The notes: generated from the letters alone by a model not told the origin. A stretch of 64,000 nucleotides of DNA from JBMDXB01 sp048594975 (GCA_048594975.1 JBMDXQ010000035.1:43445-107444), one strand, 5' to 3'; positions 8,328-19,075 are shown, counted from the first letter of the stretch. Translations and numbers: made by a program.

Positions 8328-9353
8328 TCAGGAAGCCGGGTCGGTCAGGCAGCGCAGGATGTCCACGACGCGTCCGTCGAACTGTGAGCCGCGACAGCGC
8401 TCCAGCTCGAGCAGTGCGTCCGGGACCGGCAGGGGATCGCGATAGACGCGTGGGTGGGTCAGCGTGTCGAACACGTCGGCGACGGCGATGATGCGCGCGC
8501 TCAGCGGCACGTCGGCAGCGGCGAGGCCGCGCGGATAGCCACGCCCGTCCGGGCGCTCGCACACCCGGGCTATCAGCTCGGCCGCTTCGCCCAGGCAGGG
8601 GACGCCGGCCGCGAGCTCGCTGCCGATCTGCGGATGGCGCCGCATGATCGCGATCTCGTCGGCGGTCAGCGGCGCAGGTTTGCGCAGGATCGCATCCGGC
8701 ATCGCCAGCTTGCCGAGGTCGTGCAGCAGCGCGGCACGGCGAAACGCAGCGTTCGCCGCGACGTTCATCCCCCGCGCGAGCTGCAGCGCCAGGTCGCGCA
8801 CCCGGTGCGCGTGCTCGCGGGCGTCGGGATCGGCAACGGTCGCCATCGCCAGCATCGTGTCGAGTGTCTCGTCGCTGTCCACGCGCACCATGGCCATCAG
8901 GCTGGCGAGCCGTGCGCACCGCGCCTGCAGCTCCTCGTCGAGCGACTCGCGCCAGCGTCGCGCGTCCCAGGCGGCACGGTGCCACTCGAGGCCGCGCGCC
9001 ACCGCCTCGCGCAACCGGTCGCGGCTGAACGGCTTGGTGAGGTAGTCGACTACGCCCTGGCCGAGGCTGTCGATCGCGAGGCCGATGTCGTACACACCGG
9101 TCGCCATGATCACCGCGGTCTCGGGGCAGCGGCGGCGAATCCGCTCGGCGAGCCACATGCCGTCGTGCCCGGGCATCCGGATGTCGCACAGTGCGACGGC
9201 GGGCGGGTCCGCGGCGACCCGGCCGAGGGCCTCGTCGGCACTCGCGGCGGTGGTCACCGACAGGCCCCCCGACATCAGCCAGCGCGTCATCAGGTCGCGG
9301 ACACCGTGCTCGTCATCGACGACGAGCACGGACGCGGCAGGTTCCGGCATCAT
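8328..9353 (-). CDS. response regulator with degenerate HD-GYP domain
   Basis: 341 residues. The N-terminal receiver (about 1-125) is complete: VVDDE acidic pocket, phospho-acceptor Asp in ALCDIRMPGHDG, and Lys in DYLTKPF. A linker helix leads to an HD-GYP-type domain with HDLGKLAMPD (about residue 211) and HPQIGSELA. In active cyclic-di-GMP phosphodiesterases the next metal-binding stretch is HHExxDGxGYP; here it reads VCERPDGRGYP, so both histidines are lost. Catalysis may be weak or absent and the domain may act as a binding module. It is the last gene of a signalling cluster, 13 bases after an NtrC-type regulator, probably in the same operon as the hybrid kinase. Confidence 0.88.
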   Translation of the reverse strand: MMPEPAASVLVVDDEHGVRDLMTRWLMSGGLSVTTAASADEALGRVAADPPAVALCDIRMPGHDGMWLAERIRRRCPETAVIMATGVYDIGLAIDSLGQGVVDYLTKPFSRDRLREAVARGLEWHRAAWDARRWRESLDEELQARCARLASLMAMVRVDSDETLDTMLAMATVADPDAREHAHRVRDLALQLARGMNVAANAAFRRAALLHDLGKLAMPDAILRKPAPLTADEIAIMRRHPQIGSELAAGVPCLGEAAELIARVCERPDGRGYPRGLAAADVPLSARIIAVADVFDTLTHPRVYRDPLPVPDALLELERCRGSQFDGRVVDILRCLTDPAS

Positions 9354-9366
9354 CGTTCCCCCGCCC

Positions 9367-10772
<1,406 letters not shown>

Positions 10773-10776
<4 letters not shown>

Positions 10777-13172
10777 ACCAGCTCCTTGGAAACCGCGCGC
10801 ACCGCGCCGCGCAGCGCCTGCAGCTCATAGGGCGGCGCCAGCGCGGCGCCCGCATGCTCCATCCCGAACCGCACGCCCTCCGTGCCGTCGCCCGACGCCG
10901 ACAGCAGCACCAGCGGCACCCGCGCCGCGTCCGCCCGGCGCGCGGTCCGCCAGCCGGCGATATCCGCCGACAGCACGCGGCAGTCGACCAGCACCGCCAG
11001 CAGGCCGCCGCGTTCGTAGCGCGCGAGCGCCTCCGGCGCGCTCCCTGCCCCGGCCACCGCGTAGCCCCAGCCGCGCAGCGCGGCGGCGATAAAGTCACGT
11101 TCGGCCTGGTCCGGGTGAGCGACGAGCACGTCACCCGGCGGCACGTCCTCCACCCTCGCCGGCAGGAGCAGGGTGAAGGTCGTCCCTTCGTCGACCCTGC
11201 TGTCGACGACGATCTGACCGCCGTGGTCGCGCACGATGCCGTAGCAGATGCTCAGGCCGAGGCCCGTGCCCTCGCCGACCTCGCGCGTGGTGAAGAACGG
11301 ATCGAAGATGCGCGACAGGTTCGCGGGATCGATACCGTGCCCGGTGTCGCCGATGAACAGCTCGACGGCCGCCGCGGCGGCGCTGAACCGCGCGCCGGTC
11401 CGCAGCTTCCGCACCGGCCGGCCGCGCATCGCCTGCTCGGCGTTGAGCAACAGGTTGAGCAGCGCCTGCTGGATCTGGCTGCCGTCGGCGACAACCGTCG
11501 GCAGGTTCGGCTGGAAATCCGTTTCCACCTCGACGCCGTTCACCCGCAGGTCGTAGGCGCGCAGCGACAGCACGCGGGTGCTCAGGTCGGCGAGGTCGTG
11601 GGGCCGGCGCTCGGCCGCCTGCCGGCGGGCGAACGCCAGCAGGTTGCGGACGATGCTCGCCGCGCGCTCGGATTCCTGCGCGATGCGCCGCAGATCGCGG
11701 GCGAGCGAGGCCGGCTCCGGAACGGTCCCGGCGTCGCGCAGTTCCTCCTCGAGCAGCTGCGCGTAGCCGATGACGCTCGTGAGCGGGTTGTTCAGCTCGT
11801 GCGCCACGCCCGCCACCAGCTGCCCGATTGCCGAGAGCTTCTCCGCCTGCAGCAGCTGCGCCTGCGTCGACTTCAATTGCAGGAGGGTGGTCATCGCCTG
11901 CGCGTTCGCCGCCGCCAGTTCCTCGCTCAGCTGACGCAGCCGCCGCGCGTTCCGCGTCTGCTCGGTCACGTTCTTCGCGACCTGCACGACGGCGCCGCCC
12001 TCGGCGTCGCCCGACACGGGAAAGGTGGTGACGGCAAACACGTCGCCGGCCTGCGTGGGCACCTCGGCGTGACTGCCCTGGCCGCGCAGCGCGCGTGTGA
12101 CCGCACACGCCTCGTCGTGGCTGCCGCACAGGCCGAGATCGACGCACGAGCTCCCCCGCAGCGCGGTCACCGGCCGCTGCACCAGGGCCGCCAGCGCCCG
12201 GTTGCCGCGCAACAGCTCGCCGCGCACGTCGAAGACGGCGATCGGATCGCCGATCGCATCGAAAGTCCGTTCCCACTCCCGCTTGGCGCGAAGCACGAAC
12301 TGGTGGAGCCGCGCGTTGGTGATCGCGACGGCAATCTGCCCCGCGATGATCGCGACCAGCCGCTGGTCGGCGGCGTCAAACCGCCGCGGCGCGGCGCTGC
12401 CGATCGTCAGCGTGCCCAGCAGCTCGCCGCTCGCGAACATCGGCACGCTCAGCGCGCTGCGCACCGGCATCCGCGCCGCCGCCTCGCCCGGCACCGCCGC
12501 GAAGTCCTCGACGAGGTGGGCCGCCCGTGATCGGATCACGATGTCGCTCGGCCGGGTGATGCCGGGCTCGTCCCAGACGCGCTGCTGGATGGCCGGGCCG
12601 ACGACGGCGCGGACCGCGAACGCGCCGGTCGCTTCGTCCTTCAGCCGGATCGACCCGCCGACCGCCTCGAGGGCGCGCACCACGCGCTGCAGCGCATCGG
12701 CGAGCACGTCGTCGAGCTCCAGCGATCGCGCGATGCCTTCGGCAATCTCGTTGATCGTCTGCAGCTCCCACACCAGCCGGCGGTTGTCCAGGTTGATCTG
12801 CCGGCGCTCGAGCGCGCGGCGGATCGTCGCGAACAGGTGCTCGACGTGGACCGGCTTGGGCACGAACGCGAACGCCGCCAGCTCGTACGAGGGGATCGCG
12901 GGCGCGAGCGGAACCGTATCGCCCAGCACGATGATCTCGCAGTCGGGGGTATGGGCCCTGACCCGCCGGATCACGTCGAACCCCGAGCCCGAGCCGAGCG
13001 CGAGGTCGACCAGCGCCGCTGGCACGGGGACGCCATCCAGCGCCGTTTCGACCTGCGCGACGGAGGCAGCGACAATCGGGCGGTAGCCGCGTGCCGAGGC
13101 CTCGTCGGCGAGGCGCGAGAGCAGGCCGCGATCCTCTTCCACGATGAGCAGCGCAACCGGTTCGGTGTTCAT
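10773..13172 (-). CDS. hybrid sensor histidine kinase (receiver-GAF-PAS-HisKA-HATPase-receiver)
   Basis: 799 residues, no membrane segment, so a cytoplasmic sensor. In order: a receiver (about 1-125, Asp in ALVDLALGSGSG, Lys in FVPKPV); a GAF domain (about 145-300); a PAS domain beginning TFDAIGDPIAVFDVRGE; a coiled linker; HisKA with the phospho-acceptor His in VAGVAHELNNPLTSVIGYA; HATPase_c with NLLLNAEQAM and the G-box GEGTGLGLSICYGIV; and a C-terminal receiver-like domain. That last domain keeps an Asp (VLVDCRVL) but has LAPPYE where the conserved KP motif should be, so it may not cycle normally. The gene is first in a unit with the NtrC-type and HD-GYP regulators and has a sigma-54 promoter. 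Confidence 0.92.
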
Positions 13173-13210
13173 GGCGTCGTGGCGCAGGCAGAATTGCGCG
13201 GGTGTCTTTC

Positions 13211-13226
13211 CGCAAGAGCCGCGCCG
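13211..13226 (-). promoter_or_regulatory. sigma-54 (-24/-12) promoter of the hybrid kinase operon
   Basis: The minus strand reads CGGCGCGGCTCTTGCG: GG at 13225-13224, ten bases, then GC at 13213-13212, with GGC and TTGC matching the sigma-54 consensus. The start site would be near 13200, about 28 bases before ATG 13172. A dyad suited to an activator lies about 130 bases upstream. Confidence 0.5.
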
Positions 13227-13315
13227 GAACCGCCCACGCGCGTGCGATCCGGCCAGGTCTTCCAGGGGCTGGACTTAGCGCGTTGGCGGGTATCGCGCCC
13301 GGGCAATCCCGTGGT

Positions 13316-13343
13316 GTGCGCGTTTCGCAAGTGAAACGCGCAC
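13316..13343. promoter_or_regulatory. 11-bp inverted repeat, candidate activator site
   Basis: GTGCGCGTTTC (13316-13326) and GAAACGCGCAC (13333-13343) are perfect complements around a six-base loop. A partial second copy, GGGTGAAACGTT, follows at 13353. The dyad centre is about 130 bases upstream of the inferred sigma-54 start site, a usual distance for an NtrC-type enhancer. It could also simply be a stem-loop. Confidence 0.45.
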
Positions 13344-13399
13344 GCGTTGCAAGGGTGAAACGTTCCGCGTCCGTGGTCCGGGGTCCGGGGCTCGAGGTT

Positions 13400-13415
13400 C
13401 CACCGGTACCGGTGG
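13400..13415. promoter_or_regulatory. 16-bp perfect palindrome behind the 13455 regulator
   Basis: CCACCGGTACCGGTGG is a perfect palindrome 40 bases past the stop of the NtrC-type gene at 13455-14795. It is preceded by GGTCCGGGGTCCGGGG, a phrase-like repeat. It may be part of a terminator or a protein-binding site; no run of T follows on either strand. Confidence 0.35.
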
Positions 13416-13454
13416 GGCAACGATCCGTCGCAAACGGCTCGTCGCGACGGCGAC

Positions 13455-14795
13455 CTACTCGATCGCGTGCTTCTTCATCAACCGCCAGAGCGTCGTGCGA
13501 CTGATCTGCAGATCGCGAGCGGCGGCGGTCACCTCGCCGCGGCTGCGGGCGAGCGCCGCGACGATCATCTCGCGTTCCGCGCGCTCGCGCGCCGCCGCGA
13601 CGCTCGTTTCGGCGGGCGGCGCCGAGGGCCGCGGCGCCAGCATCTCCTCCGGAAGGTCGCCCGGCTCGATCTGCGGCCCGCGCGCCACGGCCACCGCCCG
13701 CTGGATTACGTGTTCCAGCTGGCGCACGTTGCCCGGGTAAGGATACGAGCAGAGCGCCGCCCAGGCCGCTTCGGAGCAGCCCGTCACGCCTGCGGCCGGC
13801 CCGTAGCGATCGATGAAGTGCCACGCCAGCAGCCTGACGTCCCCGACGCGCTCCCGGAGCGGCGGCAGGTGCAGGTGGTGCACGTCGAGCCGGTAATAGA
13901 GATCCTGCCGGAACCGGCCCGCCTGGATGGCCTCGCGAAGATCGATGTTGGTGGCGGCGATGAACCGCACGTCGACCGTCCGGCTGTCGTTGGACCCGAT
14001 ACGCCGCACCTCCCCCGACTCCAGTGTACGGAGCAGCTTCGCCTGGAGGGCCCCCGTCATCGTGCCGATCTCGTCGAGGAAGAACGTACCGCCGGATGCG
14101 TGTTCGATCAGTCCGGGACGCGACGCCTCGGCGCCGGTGAAGGCGCCGCGGGCGTGTCCGAACAGCTCGCTTTCGAGCAGCGATTCCGTCACCGCCGCGC
14201 AATTGAGCGCGACGAAGGCCTTCGCCGCGCGCGGGCTCGCCGCGTGAATCGCACGGGCCGCCAGTTCCTTACCCGTCCCCGTTTCGCCGGTGATGAGCAC
14301 GGTCCCCGGGGCCGGGCCGGCTCGCCGGATGAGGTCACGGACGCGATGCATCGCCGGGCTCTCGCCGACGAGCGCGTCGAGCGTAGGCGCGGGCCGGATC
14401 TGCCGCTGCAGCAGGTCGACCTGCCGCGCCAGCTGCCGCCGATCGACGGCGGCGCGGACGCGCATCAGCAGCTCGTCGCGGAAGAACGGCTTCTGCATGA
14501 AGTCCACCGCGCCGAGCTTCATCGCCTCCACCGCGACATCCACGGTGCCGAAGCCGGTCATCATGATGCAGGCGGCGTCCACTCGCGCCTCGCGGAGCGT
14601 CCGCAGCACGTCGATGCCGGACAGCCCGGGCATCCGGAGGTCCGAGAGGATGACGTCGAATCCGCCGCCGCGGGCCAGTGCGATTCCCTCCTCCCCGGTG
14701 CGCGCCGGTTCGACCACGTATCCAGCGCCGCGCAGCAACCGCCCGAGGCTCTCGCGCACCGAATCGTCGTCGTCGATCAGGAGGATCCGCGCCAT
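13455..14795 (-). CDS. NtrC-type sigma-54-dependent response regulator
   Basis: 446 residues. The receiver has LIDDDD, phospho-Asp in ILSDLRMPGLSG and Lys in DFMQKPF. The AAA+ domain has GETGTGKELAAR, the intact GAFTGA loop, GGTFFLDEIGTM and YYRLDVHHLHLPPLRER. The C-terminal Fis-type helix-turn-helix is ALARSRGEVTAAARDLQISR. It is separated from the hybrid kinase operon by about 280 bases that hold the dyad, the palindrome and the sigma-54 promoter, so it is the nearest candidate regulator of that promoter. Its cognate kinase is not obvious; the hybrid kinase could serve both regulators. It is divergent from a SpoIID-like gene. Confidence 0.93.
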   Translation of the reverse strand: MARILLIDDDDSVRESLGRLLRGAGYVVEPARTGEEGIALARGGGFDVILSDLRMPGLSGIDVLRTLREARVDAACIMMTGFGTVDVAVEAMKLGAVDFMQKPFFRDELLMRVRAAVDRRQLARQVDLLQRQIRPAPTLDALVGESPAMHRVRDLIRRAGPAPGTVLITGETGTGKELAARAIHAASPRAAKAFVALNCAAVTESLLESELFGHARGAFTGAEASRPGLIEHASGGTFFLDEIGTMTGALQAKLLRTLESGEVRRIGSNDSRTVDVRFIAATNIDLREAIQAGRFRQDLYYRLDVHHLHLPPLRERVGDVRLLAWHFIDRYGPAAGVTGCSEAAWAALCSYPYPGNVRQLEHVIQRAVAVARGPQIEPGDLPEEMLAPRPSAPPAETSVAAARERAEREMIVAALARSRGEVTAAARDLQISRTTLWRLMKKHAIE

Positions 14796-14871
14796 CGCAG
14801 GGTCATCTTACGCCGGGCAGGCGCGGCACGAGGCGTTCAAGCTGGCAACCGCGACGGCCGATAACGAACAC

Positions 14872-15840
14872 ATGCGCCGCGAGCGGCTGCTCCACGCGAC
14901 ACTTCTGGCGGCGATCGCTGCCGCCGCGGGCTGCACCGTGCCGGGCGGGCCGAGTGGGAAGCCGGGCGTGCGGCCCTCTCTGCCGGCGCGAGTGCGCGTC
15001 TACGTTGCCGACCACGGCGGCTCGACACGCCTCCTCACGCTGGAAGAGTACGTTCGCGGGTCGATCCTCGCGGAGTTCGCGCCGGCGGGAGGGAATCCAG
15101 CCGACGTCGAAGGCATGCTCGAAGTGCAGGCGGTCGTCAGCCGCACGTTCGCCATCGCCCATCTCGGCCGTCACCGCCGGGACGGCTACGACCTCTGCGC
15201 GACTACCCACTGCCAGTTGTTCGATCCGGCGCGGATGCGAAGTTCGAGGTGGTCCGGCGTCGCCGCCCGGGCGGCGGCACGTACCGCCGGCATGGTCCTG
15301 TGGTTCGAGCGTGGCGCCGCATCGGCGTTGTATCACGCCGACTGCGGCGGCCACACGAGCGATCCCGTGGCGGTCTGGGGTGGCGCGGCGCTGCCGTACC
15401 TGCCTGCCGGCGTTGATGACGGACCCGCACGGGCGGCGCACGGCGCCTGGAAATACGAGGCGGGCAGAGAGGCGGTCCGGCTCGCGCTGAACGCCGATGC
15501 GCGAACCGCGACCGGTGCTCGGCTGGAGGCGATCGTCGTGCTCGACCGCGACGGCGCCGGGCGCGCCGTCCGGATACGCCTGGAGGGCACCGCGCGACGC
15601 GAAGTCAGGGGCGAGGTGCTCCGCGAGGTGCTCACGCGCCGATTCGGAGCCCGAACCGTCAAGAGCACGCTCTTCAGCGTGCGGCGGGCCCGGGGAACGT
15701 TCGTTTTCGACGGACGAGGCTTCGGACACGGCGTCGGCCTCTGCCAGGCCGGGGCGCTCGCGCGTGTCTCCGCTGGCGCGTCCTCGGCGGCGGTGCTGCG
15801 CCACTACTTCCCGGGAACCAGGCTGGTGGTGCTGCGCTGA
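14872..15840 (+). CDS. SpoIID/LytB-domain lipoprotein
   Basis: 322 residues from ATG 14872; the open frame is longer upstream, but only this start gives a signal peptide. MRRERLLHATLLAAIAAAAG ends in a lipobox (AAGC), so the protein is probably lipid-anchored. The SpoIID domain begins near RVRVYVADHGG, with LTLEEYVRGSILAEF, AVVSRTFAIAHLGRH, ALYHADCGGHTSD and the C-terminal FDGRGFGHGVGLCQAGA. SpoIID is a lytic transglycosylase acting on denuded glycans in spore formers; in non-spore-formers such proteins are thought to remodel peptidoglycan. The Glu in LEEYVRGSI is the likely catalytic residue by family analogy. Confidence 0.85.
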   Translation: MRRERLLHATLLAAIAAAAGCTVPGGPSGKPGVRPSLPARVRVYVADHGGSTRLLTLEEYVRGSILAEFAPAGGNPADVEGMLEVQAVVSRTFAIAHLGRHRRDGYDLCATTHCQLFDPARMRSSRWSGVAARAAARTAGMVLWFERGAASALYHADCGGHTSDPVAVWGGAALPYLPAGVDDGPARAAHGAWKYEAGREAVRLALNADARTATGARLEAIVVLDRDGAGRAVRIRLEGTARREVRGEVLREVLTRRFGARTVKSTLFSVRRARGTFVFDGRGFGHGVGLCQAGALARVSAGASSAAVLRHYFPGTRLVVLR

Positions 15841-15936
15841 TCCGGCCGGCCGCGGTATGATGTTGTTCCCGGCCGGGGCGACTGAGCCGGAACCCTCCTT
15901 CCCGCGCTTTCTCGCGGACGCCGGGCCGCGCTTCCG

Positions 15937-15942
15937 TATAAT
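15937..15942 (+). promoter_or_regulatory. TATAAT -10 element before the ECF sigma gene
   Basis: A perfect TATAAT stands 58 bases before ATG 16000 in otherwise very GC-rich sequence. No good -35 hexamer is visible at the usual distance, so the call rests on the -10 match alone. Confidence 0.3.
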
Positions 15943-15999
15943 GGGCGCTAAGTATCGAGAGCGACGGCAGTAAACGTTCGCGTTGCCGGGGCGTATTGA

Positions 16000-16671
16000 A
16001 TGACAGGACCTCAACCGGCCGGCTCGCCCGGCCGTGAAGCGGATAGTTACGCGGCCTCGGCCGTCAAGGCGCTGCAGGGCGAGGGGCGTCATGCCGAGGC
16101 GCGCGAACGGTTCGCGGAACTGGTGGGCAGGCACCAGCGGCGAGCGTCCCGCATCGCCTTCCACTATCTCCGCGACGGCGCGGAAGCCGACGAGGCGGTG
16201 CAGGACGCGTTCGTGAAGGCGTACTCCCATCTCGCGTCGTTCCGCGAAGAGCTTCCGTTCGAGGTGTGGTTCACGCGCATCCTGATCAACGGGTGCCTGG
16301 ACCGGATCAAAGCGCGCACCCGGCGCGAGAAATGGCTGGCGCCGATGCCCGTCGGGCCGGGCGGCGAGCGCGACTTCGCCGAGCGGACCGCCGGAAGCGG
16401 GCCGACGCCGGAAGATCAGCTGCTGGCGCGTGAGCGGCGGCGGACGCTTGCCGCGTTGTTGGCCAGGCTGCCCGAGCGGCAGCGATCGGTGTTCATGTTG
16501 AGCCACTACGAGGGGTGCACCTCGCGCGAAGTGAGCGCGCTGACCGGCCTGAACGAATCGACCGTGCGCGTGCACCTGTTCCGCGCGATCCGCCGGTTGC
16601 GATCGCTGCTGGCGGCCGAGGGCGTGGAACGGGTTTCCGCTGCCGTGGAGAAACGCCGTGTCAATTCTTAA
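16000..16671 (+). CDS. ECF-type RNA polymerase sigma factor
   Basis: 223 residues. Region 2 covers about 40-110, with AFHYLRDGAEADEAVQDAFV and the stretch LPFEVWFTRILINGCLDRIK. Region 4 covers about 155-210, with LARLPERQRSVFMLSHYEG and the helix-turn-helix SREVSALTGLNESTVRVHLF. The N-terminal 20 residues are extra. The family is held inactive by a membrane anti-sigma factor until an envelope signal releases it. The next gene, overlapping by 14 bases, encodes a zinc-type anti-sigma protein, which supports a sigma/anti-sigma pair. Confidence 0.92.
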   Translation: MTGPQPAGSPGREADSYAASAVKALQGEGRHAEARERFAELVGRHQRRASRIAFHYLRDGAEADEAVQDAFVKAYSHLASFREELPFEVWFTRILINGCLDRIKARTRREKWLAPMPVGPGGERDFAERTAGSGPTPEDQLLARERRRTLAALLARLPERQRSVFMLSHYEGCTSREVSALTGLNESTVRVHLFRAIRRLRSLLAAEGVERVSAAVEKRRVNS

Positions 16672-17344
16672 CCGCATGATCGCGCGCCGGCACCTGGACG
16701 ACGCCACGCTCGTCGGCATCTGGACCGCCGCGGGCGAAGCCGACGGTCGACCGGCTCCGGGCCGCCCGGAGGATCGCGGAACGGATGTGAGCGGCGAGCC
16801 GGCCGAGGCCGCTCACCTGGTGACGTGCCACGAGTGCACGGCCCGGTACGAAGCGCTGTGCTCGTGGCTACAGACAGTTCGCGACGAGGCGGTCGAGGAA
16901 GCAGACGCCGCATTCCCGCCCGAGCGCCTTGCCGCCCAGCAGGCCCTTATCCTCCGCCGGCTCGAGGCGGCCGAGCGGCCTGCGCGCATCATTGCATTCC
17001 CGAAGTTCGCGCAGCCGCTGTCACACCGGCCGTCGGCGGCGCACCGCTGGATCACCGTGGCGGCGGCCGCGGGCCTCGTGATTGGCGTTGCCCTGGGGCA
17101 GTGGATGGATCTCCGTCACCGGTTCGCCCCGAGGCCGGCACGAACCGCCGACGCGGTGGTGACCTCGTCGGCACCGGTGGCGGCATCGGCCGACATGCGG
17201 ATGCAAACGGCTTCGGCGGTGAGCGACGAGGCGTTCCTCTTCGAGCTCGAGACGTCCCTCTCGATGCATCCGTCGGTCGCGCCGCTGCGCGCGCTCGACA
17301 CGCTCACGCCGCGGTCGCGGGATTTCCTCGAGCCGTCCAGGTAA
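16658..17344 (+). CDS. membrane anti-sigma factor with HxxxCxxC zinc motif
   Basis: 228 residues from GTG 16658, overlapping the sigma gene, so translation is probably coupled. The N-terminal cytoplasmic part carries HLVTCHECTARYEAL, the HxxxCxxC signature of zinc-containing anti-sigma domains that clamp ECF sigma factors. One membrane segment lies at about residues 130-148 (WITVAAAAGLVIGVALGQW). The remaining 80 residues would be periplasmic and contain EAFLFELETSLSMH. It should sequester the preceding sigma factor. The inducing signal cannot be read from the sequence. Confidence 0.82.
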   Translation: MSILNRMIARRHLDDATLVGIWTAAGEADGRPAPGRPEDRGTDVSGEPAEAAHLVTCHECTARYEALCSWLQTVRDEAVEEADAAFPPERLAAQQALILRRLEAAERPARIIAFPKFAQPLSHRPSAAHRWITVAAAAGLVIGVALGQWMDLRHRFAPRPARTADAVVTSSAPVAASADMRMQTASAVSDEAFLFELETSLSMHPSVAPLRALDTLTPRSRDFLEPSR

Positions 17345-17395
17345 TATTCGGGAGTGGCCTCTCCGCAGCCGCTGATCTTCCGCAAGGGTCTCGAC

Positions 17396-18559
17396 ATGAA
17401 GGAGGCGGTGGCCGGCGAGCTGGCGGCCGCCTACGACAGCCGGATCGTCGATGCGGTCCGCGCCTCCGACTTCCAGTTCCGCTCGGGCCGGCTCACGCTG
17501 CACCTCGCCCGCGAGTTCGGGTTCTGCTACGGCGTCGACCGCGCCGTCGACTACGCCTACCAGGCACGACGCCGTTTCCCCGATCGCAACGTCTTTCTCA
17601 CCGGTGAGATCATCCACAACCCGCACGTCAACGATCGCCTGCGTGCCGCCGGGATTCGCTTCCTCACCGATCTTGGGGAAGACGCCGGAGCGCTCGGCCC
17701 GCAGGAGGTGGTGATCGTCCCCGCGTTCGGCGTGACCGTCGGCGAGATGGCGAGGCTCTCCGACCTCGGCTGCACGCTGGTGGACACCACGTGCGGCTCG
17801 GTCCTCAACGTGTGGAAGAACGTCATCCGCTACGCGCGCGAGGGCTACACATCGGTGATCCACGGCAAGGTGAAACACGAGGAAACCCGTGCGACTGCCT
17901 CGCAGGCGCTCAAGTTCCCGAACGGGCGCTACCTGGTAGTCCTGGACCGGGAGGAGGCGGCCATCGTCTGCGAGTACATCCGGCACGGCGGCCGGCGCGA
18001 GGCGTTCCTCGATCGCTTCCGCGGCGCCGTGTCTCCCGGCTTCGAACCCGATCGCGACCTGGAACGCATCGGCTGCGCCAACCAGACGACGATGCTCATG
18101 TCGGAGTCGCTGGAGATCGGGGAGATGTTCGCGCAGGCGATGCGGGATCGTTACGGCGCGGAGGCGCTCGGCGGGCATTTCCGCGCCTTCGACACGATTT
18201 GCAGCGCCACCCAGGAGCGTCAGGACGCGGTGATCGCGCTGCTCGACGAGCACCCGCTGGACGTCATGCTCGTCGTCGGCGGCTACAACAGCAGCAACAC
18301 GTGCAACCTGGCGCGGATCTGCGCGGCGCGCGCGCGTACTTACCACATCGCCGATCCGGCCTGCCTGCTGTCGGCCGACGAGATTCGGCACCGCCCGATC
18401 GGGCTTCCGTCCACGACGGCGGGCGGCGAGGACGCGACCCGCGGCTGGCTCCGCCCGCAGGGCCCCGTCGTCGTGGGCCTGACCGCCGGCGCCTCAACTC
18501 CCAACAACATCGTCGGGCAGATCATCCGGCGTATCGACGAACTGGTGAACGCTGGATAA
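17396..18559 (+). CDS. ispH: 4-hydroxy-3-methylbut-2-enyl diphosphate reductase
   Basis: About 387 residues. Last step of the methylerythritol phosphate pathway, giving isopentenyl and dimethylallyl diphosphate through a 4Fe-4S cluster. The three cluster cysteines sit in GFCYGVDRAVDYA, LVDTTCGSVLNVW and VGGYNSSNTCNLA. Other family stretches are GEIIHNPHVNDRL, HGKVKHEETRATA and GLTAGASTPNNIVGQII. ATG 17396 has AAGGG upstream; an in-frame GTG at 17354 is possible. The length and inserted segments match the long form found in plants, cyanobacteria and some other bacteria, not the roughly 315-residue E. coli form. Monocistronic by position. Confidence 0.94.
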   Translation: MKEAVAGELAAAYDSRIVDAVRASDFQFRSGRLTLHLAREFGFCYGVDRAVDYAYQARRRFPDRNVFLTGEIIHNPHVNDRLRAAGIRFLTDLGEDAGALGPQEVVIVPAFGVTVGEMARLSDLGCTLVDTTCGSVLNVWKNVIRYAREGYTSVIHGKVKHEETRATASQALKFPNGRYLVVLDREEAAIVCEYIRHGGRREAFLDRFRGAVSPGFEPDRDLERIGCANQTTMLMSESLEIGEMFAQAMRDRYGAEALGGHFRAFDTICSATQERQDAVIALLDEHPLDVMLVVGGYNSSNTCNLARICAARARTYHIADPACLLSADEIRHRPIGLPSTTAGGEDATRGWLRPQGPVVVGLTAGASTPNNIVGQIIRRIDELVNAG

Positions 18560-18598
18560 CGACTCCCGGAAGCCGACGACGGCCAACCAGGATTCGAC

Positions 18599-18877
18599 CT
18601 ATCGCCTTATCTGCGACAGCTCGCGGGTGTCGGCTTCGGACAGTGCGAGGCGGATCTTCTTGCCGCGGTTGCGCGCGAGGAAGCGGTGCAGGTCGGTGCC
18701 CGGCTTGGCCATGATGGTCGCGGAGTCGCCCAGGGTGAAATAGCCCTCCTGGACCTCGTGGTCCGCCGAAGTGACCTGGACGGTCATCGCAGTTTCGTCC
18801 TTGTCGGAAGCCAGGGATATCCCGAGGCCGAACAGCAGCAACGCCAGCACCATCCACGCCGTCATGGCGGTACGCAC
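18599..18877 (-). CDS. small secreted protein of unknown function
   Basis: 92 residues. A signal peptide covers about 1-24 (MRTAMTAWMVLALLLFGLGI, cleavage after LAS). The mature part is short and beta-rich, with DHEVQEGYFTLGDSATIMAK and a basic stretch FLARNRGKKIRLALSEADTR. No metal or catalytic motif is visible. It is divergent from the Spy-like gene at 19076 across 198 bases. That gap contains an imperfect dyad (GCGGTAAACAGG with CCTGTAAACCGC, about 19003-19052) that may be a shared regulatory site. No family was recognised. Confidence 0.6.
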   Translation of the reverse strand: MRTAMTAWMVLALLLFGLGISLASDKDETAMTVQVTSADHEVQEGYFTLGDSATIMAKPGTDLHRFLARNRGKKIRLALSEADTRELSQIRR

Positions 18878-19075
18878 GGGGTTAACGCCTCCTCGACCGG
18901 CTCACCCGGCCCGCTGCAGGGGTTGCAAGCCGGCTGCCACAGCAGGTCACGGCCAGAACCGCCGCGCTGACGGAACTGGCGAGGGTGGACGCTCTCCGCC
19001 GGGCGGTAAACAGGGCCACTCAACGGGTCGTAATACTGCCTGTAAACCGCTTCGGAGCAGGGAGATATCTGGGTC

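Noticed and set aside
6382..9189. 935-codon minus-strand frame spanning pckA and the HD-GYP regulator
   Set aside because: It is the out-of-frame shadow of two real genes and ends inside the repeat element.
18966..18998. GGAACT with a possible -10 sixteen bases on, resembling an ECF promoter for the Spy-like gene
   Set aside because: The -35 core is short and the -10 (CTCC) is poor; such matches are common by chance.
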